DNA of 64,000 nucleotides from Amphiduros pacificus (lineage: Eukaryota; Annelida; Polychaeta; Phyllodocida; Hesionidae), in the NCBI GenBank assembly GCA_949316495.1, contig OX439001.1:21667001-21731000 (forward strand). The letters run 5' to 3'. Positions 55,684-64,000 of the stretch are shown here, piece by piece. Position 1 is the first letter of the stretch; the number at the start of each line of letters is the position of its first letter. A model generated the notes under the pieces. It worked only from the letters and a program-made list of their open reading frames with translations. It was not told the DNA's origin and did not search any database. Both the position numbers and the translations under genes were made by a program.

Positions 55684-55740
55684 TAAGGGCCTTGGGTTGT
55701 GGCGCAGTTGGCTAGAGAATTCAGCACCAGTTCCCATGTG
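55684..55740 (+). mobile_element. Old SINE-A head shared by the duplicated flanks
   Basis: TTGGGTTGTGGCGCAGTTGG followed by CTAGAGAATTCAGCACCAGT. The related stretch at 63080-63180 sits at the equivalent place behind the other exon copy. Confidence 0.65.
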
Positions 55741-56430
55741 ATATCTTGATTTTGATTGGTTAATACTTGTTAAAATGGCAACCTCCTTCATTTTTATTTA
55801 AATCCTGTGCCTAACGGAAAATATATAGAATTGGTTCCCTGAAAATAAAACATCTTGCTACATATTGCTAAAACCTTGATCGGTAGTTTCAGAAAACAGA
55901 GTTGAAATGTCTCCCCGCCCTCAGTGCAAAAGCTATGCTACGCATTGCTTGAAAGTGAAGATCGGCTGAATGTGTTTCCTGTCAAACATTCCATACGGTT
56001 GTCCTATAAAATTTGTTCGTATGCCAAATTAAATGTTATTAAAAGGTGTACAGAGATAATTTCAGTTACCCCATGCAAAGTCTGTTTCATTTTTGTTTTT
56101 GTTTATTTAATCAATTAATATTTGTTTTGTTTTGTTTGTTATAATTTTTCTTTTGTTTATCATAATCTTTGTTTTGTTTGCTGTATTTTCTTGTTTGTTT
56201 TTCCCCCATCCATGTTACATGTGGAGCACCATTTTTCCTTGTTTAGTGCAGAGTAATGTTGGGTTAGTTTTGTTGGCCAGCTTACCACTTACTTAAAACA
56301 CTACATTATGATTCAGGGTGTTGGTTATGATGGTTACTGTCTGTTCTCAAGTACCTCATGACGTGTACTTCCCTTAAGAGAAATCAAGCGTATTTTTAAC
56401 CAGCATTCAGCCATCTTGATTTCTGTTACC

Positions 56431-56895
56431 AGACTACTTTCCATATGACTTCTCCAGAAAAATATGCACTACTCCAGGAACTAACTTTCTTTGGCTTATT
56501 ACAATTTTCTGTTTTATGAGTTCAAGTTAAATATATAAAATGTGTCTGGACATGATATGACACACTTCATATTCAATATAAATGATTACATGTTAACCTT
56601 ATACACCTACCTACAGAGAATCAGCTAGAAAATGGATAGATTTAAATAAGAGATGAGTTATATATATATATCTGTTTCTTTTGATCTATTTGCATTATTA
56701 TTGATATCATCTTAGACAAACATATTTTTGGAACATTTTAGTCTATAAATTTAACTTAGGCTGCTGTGTGAAATTACTGAATATCCTTTTATGAAACAAC
56801 AAGACAAAGTGATAAAGATGTTGACTATTTGTGTGATTTAGAAGGTCCGATCACACACTATTCAACATGCCTCAGTGTGTAAGGTGGAGGTTTGG
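56431..56895 (+). mobile_element. Repeat X, 5' part of an interrupted copy
   Basis: Matches 22453-22850 from ACTACTTTCCATATGACTTC to ATTCAACATGCCTCAGTG. A LINE follows directly, and the rest of X resumes at 60713. Confidence 0.75.
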
Positions 56896-56899
56896 GTTT

Positions 56900-58613
56900 A
56901 TAACACCGAGTTGAACTTCCCTTTGAAACCAAGAGGTTGAACCCACCCATTGTAAATACAATGGAGCTTCTTGAAGCATCCCTGCTAATCAAAGGTAAAA
57001 AGTTCACCTTTGTAACCATCTACAGACCTGAACCATCAGACAGGAATAGGTACACTTATTCTGAGTTTTACGATGAGTTCACTCAACTGGTGGCGCATTA
57101 TGGGTCTTTTTGTCATGAGGTCATTTTCCTTGGTGACTACAATTTTCATGTCAATAAGCCTACTAAGCCATAAAGTTCAATGACATTCTATCTACCTTTG
57201 ACATGAACCAATGGGTACATGAACCAACCCATAAGTTAGGGAAACCCATAAGTTAGGGAACACCCTTGATCTAATCATCACCTTCAAGGGGAACAAATAT
57301 CTTAAGAGCTATCTGGTGGATGAGTATTTATCTGATCACAAAATGATTAAGCTATACTTAGGCATCTCACCCGCGAAAGCCCCTTAAAAATCAATCAAGT
57401 ACAGGAACTTTAGGGGCTTGTATCTTCAATCCCTAAGGAATGATGTCAAATCCCTAACTAGTACCAACTCATCATGGGAACTTCTATCCCTACATTACAT
57501 GGTAAATTACTATGATAAGGAGCTCACATCACTTATGGATAAACATGCTCCTCTCAAACACACCAGGGTTACTCAACGCAAGCCTGTGCCCTGGATGAGT
57601 GACCAATTAAAGCTCGAAAGGTCTCTCAAGAGGAGACTTGAGAGAAAAGTGAACAAAACTGGACTTCATATAGACAGAGAATTATATAACATTCAAAGGA
57701 ATCTCAATCCAGCTATTTCTCCAGTCTTGTGTAAGAAAACAAACATGACCCTAAAAAGCTCTTTAGGGTCATTGATACAGTCATGCACAAGAATAGGGAC
57801 ACAACGATGCCCCAATCAGACTGTGATGTCACTCTAGCTGAGAAGTTCAACTCATTCTTTCTTGAAAAAATAGAAAGAATTCGCCTGGATATGGACAACA
57901 CTCCTTGTTACACAATTCCTCCACCAGGTGACACTATGAACAATGGAAGTGCACAGGGTCCATCACGGCTCGAGAGGTTCCTCCCTCTGACCATAAATGA
58001 TGTGCGCAAACTGGTAAAGAAGTCATAAAAAAAGTCATGCGAGCTTGATCCTATCCCGACGTGGCTTCTACTTGACCTCCTGGATGACCTCCTACCTGAC
58101 ATACATACCTAAACTCACAGAGAGGGCAGTGACAGACCAGCTGATTCCTCATCTGGTAAGGAACGGCCTTACAGATAAATTTCAATCAGCATACAAGGAA
58201 TATCATAGCACGGAGACTGGCTTAATAAAGGTGCAAAATGATATCCTGCGTGATTTGGATGAGAAGAGGTCAGTAATACTACTATTACTTGACCTCTCTG
58301 CGGCCTTTGACACCATTGACCACCAGATCTTATTTAATAGACTGGAGACAAGATGTAACGTTAAGGGTCATGCCCCTTCTTGGACACGGTCATATCTCCA
58401 TAATAGGAAACAATGTGTGAAGGTAGGGACTAACAAGTCCTCTCTCAAGCCCATAAAATATGGGGTCCCACAGGGCTCAGTTCTTGGCCCATACTATTCA
58501 CCATATACATGATGCCTCTGTCTGATATCCTTGCTAAATATGGTATCAGCTATCATATTTATGCTGATGATACCCAGATATACATCCCTATTGACCACAC
58601 TTCTATCCATCAG
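56900..58613 (+). mobile_element. LINE of the CR1/Rex1 type, copy 2, left part
   Basis: Endonuclease tail (FVTIYRPEPSDRNRYTYSEF, VIFLGDYNFHV, NTLDLIITFKGN) and reverse transcriptase (AYKEYHSTETGLIKVQNDIL, VILLLLDLSAAFDTIDH, KYGVPQGSVLGP, YHIYADDTQIYIP). Several stops and frame changes, so inactive. Split at 58613 by a DNA element; it continues at 60413. Confidence 0.92.
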
Positions 58614-60409
58614 GAGCCCATTGTATCAACGGCGTGTTAAATATTTTGTGTGTTAACTAAAATGGTTAACACACATTTTGTGGGTTAAAATGTGTGTTAG
58701 CGACTAACCGCATTGTATCAACACTTAACACAGAAAAATTGGGTTAGTTTCCATGGTGATTAACCGGAAAAGTTAACGCGGTGATTTTGTGGGTTAAATA
58801 TTGGGTTAACTCAGATTTTGTGGGTTAAGCCTCGTTTTGAAACCAAGAATACAAGATGGCGGAGTCTGACAGTGCGGTTTTGGATGCTGCTGCAGCGCAT
58901 GCAAGGCTGTTTCGCACGGAGAGACGGTTTGTGGACCGGGAAAACCCGTTGGAAGTATTTACAGAGAGGGAGGTCCGACAGAAATTTAGGTTTTGGCCCG
59001 CCACAATCCTGGCTTTATGCACAGTCGCCATGCTGATTGACAGTACACAAAAATTTATCCAAAATTTGCTAATAAGAAAAGTTTGATTGCTCAAAAGGTC
59101 ACAAATAAGGTTAGGGCAGTTCCACTATCAAAAGTCAGGGGGGGGGGGACTGGAGAATTTTTCGGACCCCCGCCCCTACAACTTTTAATTAAATTTTTAC
59201 TATGGAAATAAATCAAAAGTTGCCCGTTGGAGGGTTGATTGACCCCCCCGCCTACAACTTTTGATAAAGTCTCCAGTCACCCCCCCCCTATGACCCTTTT
59301 AACACGTTCCAGCCTGAGTTATTTTTCAAAAACAGATTTTTTCAAAAAAAATTATTTTCTATGATTGTTTCCAAACCAAAAAATCTTAACCTGGGTAGTG
59401 CTATAAGCATGATATCATGCGCACATTTTGTATTGACCCTAGTTTTGGCTTAAAAAGGTGAATCAACATGAAATAAAAAACATCATGGAGAGGGAAATAC
59501 TCCACATATGGAAAAATAATATTTTGCATATTTTTCACCTAATTTGCATAAATTTGCATATCAGTAAAATAGATTTTTTTTTTATTTATCTATATTTCAT
59601 GTCAGCTGCAATAAAAATGGAATCTGTGGAAAATTTCATGTGGAATTAACATAAAATTTGCTATTATCGGACCAATACGGGCCGAGAAATAGCTTATCTT
59701 GCCCAACGAAGATGCTAATTAGCATAATTTATGCATAGCTGACCTTTAATTGCCCATATCTCCAGAACCGTTCCTTGTATCTTCTTGTATCTTCTTTTTT
59801 TTTTAATGATATGCAAATTTATGCAAATTATGCAAATTTTTTCCAATAAATTATTTTTGCTGTTTGCGGAAAATAATTTTCTCAAAAACGCTTTTTACTG
59901 CATGTGAATAGCTTCAATTCCATTTTTATGAGATTTTTTTATGTATGACTAGGTCCAAATTAATTCAGCACTACCCGGGTTAAAAGGTAATATTTTTCCA
60001 CATTCGAAAAAAATTATTTTTTAGGTCACATGACCTAATTTGCATAATTATGCATATAATTAAAAAAATATTTTTTAAAATATTTTTCAAAGCATATTAT
60101 AAGCATCTTTAATAGATTCCTTGGAAAAATTTAAGTATATTAGATATTTCATTTGTGAAAATCCTCCAGTAATTTTTGGAGATATGGCATTTAGAAAATT
60201 GGAAAATGAAACTTTTGGAAAATGAAAGTGAGGCAGCTCAAAATGTGGGTTAAAGGCCCCTTAGCACAAAGACAAGTTAACCAGAAAAAAGTTAACACAG
60301 AAGTTTGTTGATACAATGCAAAGTTGACACAGAGGAAAAATCCGGTTAGTAAACCCACTTTTTAACCTAACACACAAAATATTTAACACAGTGTTGATAC
60401 AATGGGCTC
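58614..60409. mobile_element. PIF/Harbinger-like DNA transposon remnant inserted in the LINE
   Basis: 1796 bp with inverted ends GAGCCCATTGTATCAAC (left) and its complement (right); similarity runs on for about 45 bp. It is flanked by CAG (58611-58613) and CTG (60410-60412), the 3-bp CWG target type known for PIF/Harbinger. Removing it restores the LINE reading frame (IHQ|VDMSRHTLELC). Inner copies of the terminal motif occur near 58704 and 60308. Only an N-terminal transposase-like frame remains; the rest is AT-rich filler, so it is non-autonomous. Confidence 0.85.
58856..59086 (+). CDS. N-terminal fragment resembling Harbinger transposase
   Basis: Seventy-six codons from a good ATG context (AAGATGGCGG). 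The segment FVDRENPLEVFTEREVRQKF and RFWPATILALC resembles the start of HARBI1-type transposases (R-x-NPL-x-x-x-x-x-x-E-x-x-x-R-FRF-x-x-x-TI). The catalytic DDE domain is absent. No evidence of present use; the family call is from memory of the motif. Confidence 0.6.
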   Translation: MAESDSAVLDAAAAHARLFRTERRFVDRENPLEVFTEREVRQKFRFWPATILALCTVAMLIDSTQKFIQNLLIRKV

Positions 60410-60412
60410 CTG

Positions 60413-60712
60413 GTGGACATGAGCAGACATACACTGGAGCTATGTGTCAGTGAGCTCAGGAGCTTCCTGATCTCAAATAAGATGAAGATAAACGATGGAA
60501 AGACTGAAATACTAATATGTACTGACAGACACAATACTACCACTAGCGGCATTATCTCTGATACTATCAGAGTAGGGGATTCTGATATTACCCCCAGAGA
60601 ATCAGTAGTTGACCTTGGCATCACTTTTGACTCAAGGATGGATATGAAGGAGCAAATCAGGAAGATGTGCAAGAAGGGCTATTACCACATCAGGAACATT
60701 GAAGATCTTATT
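60413..60712 (+). mobile_element. LINE of the CR1/Rex1 type, copy 2, right part
   Basis: DMSRHTLELCVSELRSFLIS, MKINDGKTEILICTDR, ESVVDLGITFDSRMDMKEQI. It stops abruptly at a repeat X junction, so the LINE 3' end is missing, which is unusual because LINEs normally lose 5' ends. Confidence 0.88.
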
Positions 60713-61790
60713 GAGCAATTTGCATATCAGAAGAATATAATTATTTTTTTTTTTTGCAAACATAGAAAATGTGAATAATAATGACTTAATACAGTAAACA
60801 AATATAATATTTTCATATTGGGGTAATATTCAAACAATATGCATGTAAGAACAGTTAGAATTGAATATGTTTTACAACATAGAAAATATAAAAAATAGTA
60901 GCTTTATGCAAAAAACAAAATATGAAATCTTCATATTCTGATTTTATTTGAGTTCAGACAAAAGAAATTATAACATGGATCCAATTTCAAGATTTTATCA
61001 TAGACTATAAACTTCGAGTAAGTTTGTTTGGGGTTTTACATCACTTTCAACATTATTTCAGTAATTTTTTGATGAGACCTGCTTGTAGCATATATAGTGC
61101 TGCCTCACTGAATTGTCATGTCTCAGGTCCTTGACAAAACAACCCACTCGGTCACAGATTTACAAGGCACGGACCTCACCTCATGTGTGAACTTGAATCA
61201 TGAATTCAACCTCAGCACAGCCGGGGATCGAACCCACGACCTTGAATCACCACAGAGGATCTGGTGCTAATAAGCTGGCGCTCTAACCAACTGCGCCACG
61301 GTCCATTGCCTCTTCGAGTAAGTTGGTCATGAGGCCAATCTTGAGCATCTATGAATATATCCAGTGCAAAGCAATAGTTATAAAATGATTCAGCACTATG
61401 TGTCTCACAGGTCTGATGATATGCTTTGACCTTTTTTCATGGCAAGATTGCTCACTTAACATTTTGCCTGGATCCACATATCAAAATAAACATGAACTCT
61501 ACCTATCCAAGGTGTTATATACAATTCATCAACCCTTAACACATACCTGTAAACAATGCTCATTCTTAAATACATTCCAACAGATTGGTATATTATTTAT
61601 TCCAAAACAATATTCAAGGCTTTCAAAATGTGGAGTTGTCAGTATTTGACCATATCAGTTATGATGGAAATCAACAGGTCACCTGTATGTATATTTTTCC
61701 TGTGATATCAGCCAACAATGCATGTGCTCGCATGTGCAAAGATCACCTCTTAGAAATGGTGTCAATTCCTCCAAAATAGTTCTCTAGTTT
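60713..61790 (+). mobile_element. Repeat X, 3' part of the interrupted copy
   Basis: Starts GAGCAATTTGCATATCAGAA, as at 23031, and ends near AATGGTGTCAATTCCTCC, as in reverse at 21245. It contains a SINE-A at 61025-61311. Confidence 0.8.
61025..61311 (-). mobile_element. SINE-A inserted in repeat X, empty site preserved elsewhere
   Basis: Near full length in reverse. Target duplication CTTCGAGTAAGTT at 61012-61024 and 61312-61324. The paralogous X copy has a single AACTTACTCGAAG at 21646-21658, i.e. the pre-insertion site. Confidence 0.92.
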
Positions 61791-61892
61791 CAGTTGATTG
61801 AACACTTTTAACAATATAGAATTAAGCTTTTTATGTTAAAGAATAATGATTAACTATTGCAATCATTATTTTAATTGTCAAATAGACCATAC

Positions 61893-62042
61893 ACCCCACT
61901 AATCTGAGTACTAATCTCAGCAAGCAAGCATTCTCAGCATGATGCCAGCTCACATTTTTAATCTCTACCGCAAGTTCCTTTACCTGAGACTTTCCTCTTT
62001 TTGTCAGGTATGTTAGCTTAAGGGAAAAACATGTGATGCTTG
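61893..62042 (+). repeat. Repeat Y, copy near the duplicated exon
   Basis: CTAATCTGAGTACTAATCTC and TCCTCTTTTTGTCAGGTATG, matching 46752-46902 in the opposite orientation. Confidence 0.75.
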
Positions 62043-62195
62043 TACTTTATTCTGTTTTACTGTTATTTGCTATTGCAATTATTCAATAGATTTGAAATAA
62101 CATTCTCAAGGAATCAGATTCATTCCTTAAATCAAAATCCAACACTTTTGCAGTCAAATAAAATTGGTACATTTTTTGTGCATGTAAATACTTAC

Positions 62196-62883
62196 TTCTA
62201 CAACGGTCTTTCAGATGACGCAGGCTCTGGTAAAAACGGTAGGTGTCGAAATGTAGACTATTTTCAAATTTCGAAGTTGAAATTGTCCCATTTATATAGA
62301 TAAATAGCTCTTCAAGGTCATTTATAAAAATAGAAGCAAGTACGTAGCCTTCTTGGTTGACTGTGATCCCCAATTTCTTCCACTTAAATGTTTGACACAA
62401 TGTATAAATCATATGGGCGACACTGGCAATAGGTGTATCTACCCGTATCAGTGTGTCGTATCTCGCCTTATTAGACAGCTCATTGGAACCGGCACTCCAC
62501 ACAACCATGGGTAGATTCCACAAGGAGCCCAGGAGGCCGGCCTCCTCAGCCTCTGTATCACACGATGGTCCTATCACACCACTCAGGTTGGGATTTCTTC
62601 TCAGTTCTATCATCGCCCCCAAGGCTTTCTTTCCATTACACTGAGAAAATGCCATTTCAAAACTAATTTGGTGATCTGGTAAAATAAAAGAATTTCCATT
62701 AATGATGTCAGCGGCAATGAAAGCTGCGGAACCTATCTTATCTAATTGAAAGGATGGACCTTGTGTATTCCACATTCCCATCAAACCAAGATGGATGATT
62801 TCATAGCCATAGCAGATAGAGAATTTTTTGTACAGTAAGATAAATGTCAAACATATGCGATGCATCTTGCAAAATCTGTTCAT
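62196..62883 (-). CDS. Duplicated first exon of gene B (alternative first exon or orphan head of a third receptor)
   Basis: 688 nt, the same length as gene B exon 1 and open throughout. ATG at 62881-62883 (MNRFCKMHRICLTFILLYKK...), hydrophobic leader, then YEIIHLGLMGMWNTQGPSF and the core LSGVIGPSCDTEAEEAGLLG. It ends with AGAA|GTAAGT in phase 1, so it could splice directly to gene B exon 2 at 45268. Both flanks are recognisably shared with gene B exon 1, including upstream sequence, so a promoter region may have been copied too. I found no receptor exons between this copy and gene B exon 1. Open frame and intact donor argue for recent or continuing use; the missing body argues for a truncated duplicate. 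Which is right cannot be decided from sequence. Confidence 0.8.
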
Positions 62884-63079
62884 GGTATCCAACTGGCATT
62901 TTCATCATCTGAAACAGGTATATAACTCTTGTGGTACTGATGTGCATATATTAATTTTGTACACATGCAAATATTGATCTTCTTGATTACATCTAACTTG
63001 TTGACTTTCTGTGCTCCAGTCATTTGTAAAAGATTTCCGCCATACAACAAATTGACTTTTGGGAGACTTCAACAGAATA

Positions 63080-63240
63080 ATGGTCTTTGGTTGTGGTCCT
63101 CATTAGCACCGGTTCTCCTGTAATGATCCAAATATCATGGGTTCGATTCCCAGCCATAGCAAAGATTGCATTCAAGTTAAACTTCTCATAGTTGAGACCC
63201 ATGTCTAAATATCCCATGGGTGCTGAGGCCCATGCCAAAA
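63080..63240 (+). mobile_element. SINE-A head, old copy
   Basis: TTGTGGTCCTCATTAGCACC, B box GGTTCGATTCCC, then a worn body. Equivalent in position to the fragment at 55684. Confidence 0.6.
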
Positions 63241-63392
63241 TGGTTGAGGCAGCTTATGGATATTTGTGGTGAGTGCCTCCTGATGACAGATTTCATGAAG
63301 GAATTGCTTTCTTTTTACGCCAAAATAAAATGTTTTTAGAAAAGTATGGGAAAATGGCACAACCGAAACAAAGAGTTTCCTTTTCATTTACA
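63237..63392 (-). repeat. Dispersed repeat, inverted relative to 4560-4706
   Basis: CTTTCTTTTTACGCCAAAAT and GGTGAGTGCCTCCTGATGAC are recognisable in reverse at 4620-4690. Confidence 0.6.
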
Positions 63393-64000
63393 TTTTCCGA
63401 CCCTGTTGTACGAAGTACAAAGTAAACGAAATTGTCTGGAGGATTTAAGGGAGAGGTCCTGAAATTTGAAAACATTAAATTAAATTATCAAATCCGATTA
63501 AATGGCACAATCTGCCTAAAAAAACCTCCCAAACCCCTCGGAAAACGTCTTTTGGTCACAAAAAATGCCCTCTAAACACAAAAAACAGGTTTTTAATTAA
63601 AAATAGCACCTCCACCAGGTATCAAAGAAAAACAATAGCACCTCTGGACTGGAGGCGCCCTAGCGGAGGTGGTAGGCACTCCTGGAGGTGCCAGCACCTC
63701 CACGCATTCCCATATGAACAAGACCTAGGAAAACGCAGTCAGTCCCCATCCAACTGACGAGATCTAAAAATATTGAAACCAGTGTTGGGATTGGTTGGGA
63801 CTGCGATCGTCTTATGCAGCATTGCCTACCTCCTATTGATATATTTACATTTGTAATAAAATAATTGATTTAATATTTCATAACCAAGTTGAAAATTCTT
63901 TGGTATAATGGAAGCTTCATATCTTTTTTACTCATAAAAAATGGCAAAGTAATATATCACTACTCCATGATTTCATGTATAATGTAAACATTTCAAAGCC
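63393..64000. other. Right edge, nothing recognised
   Basis: AT-rich sequence. A short block near 63640-63710 is rich in GGAGGTG/CACCTCC but has no clear structure. Confidence 0.5.

Noticed and set aside
58825-59094. Minus-strand 89-codon frame
   Set aside because: Antisense shadow of the transposase-like fragment on the plus strand.

Overview
This is a 64 kb piece of an AT-rich animal nuclear genome. The genes are split into many short exons with GT-AG introns, and the introns and intergenic DNA are full of tRNA-derived SINEs, LINE fragments, fold-back DNA elements, minisatellites and long (TA)n runs. The gene family, the SINE style (A box, B box, then a conserved body) and the repeat load fit a marine invertebrate. 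I cannot name the species; a mollusc-like or other lophotrochozoan host, or an invertebrate deuterostome, is possible.

All recognisable host genes are on the minus strand and belong to one family: single-pass receptor guanylyl cyclases of the natriuretic-peptide-receptor type (extracellular ligand-binding fold, one membrane segment, kinase-homology domain, coiled coil, cyclase). Gene B (54944 to 27892) can be read completely: 20 exons, 3156 nt, about 1051 residues, no interruptions, ending in a very short C-terminal tail. Gene A (16199 to 373) shows 16 intact exons (892 codons). Its last cyclase exons must lie left of the window. The two genes share intron positions and phases exon by exon, so they are a tandem duplication.

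Upstream of gene B at 62883-62196 is a second copy of its first exon, also open and exactly 688 nt long, with its upstream flank. No further exons accompany it. It is either an alternative first exon that would give gene B a different ligand-binding lobe, or the orphan head of a third gene copy. The two copies differ most in one short block of the ligand-binding domain. This is the most interesting biological lead here.

Layout: 1-16.2 kb is gene A with fold-back elements and minisatellites in its introns. 16.2-27.9 kb is intergenic, with a 1 kb G-rich minisatellite, SINE pieces, a palindromic repeat pair (21.2-23.4 kb) and a tandem duplication. 27.9-54.9 kb is gene B, whose introns hold a LINE that seeded its own minisatellite (31.6-32.9 kb), a 1.3 kb 46-bp satellite (37.9-39.3 kb), a second LINE (47.4-49.8 kb), a long inverted MITE pair (50.2-51.4 kb) and another inverted pair (51.5-53.0 kb). 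55-62 kb holds a nested stack (old repeat, then a LINE, then a PIF/Harbinger-like element, plus a SINE), followed by the duplicated first exon. I saw no rRNA, CRISPR array, retrovirus-like element or convincing stand-alone tRNA gene.
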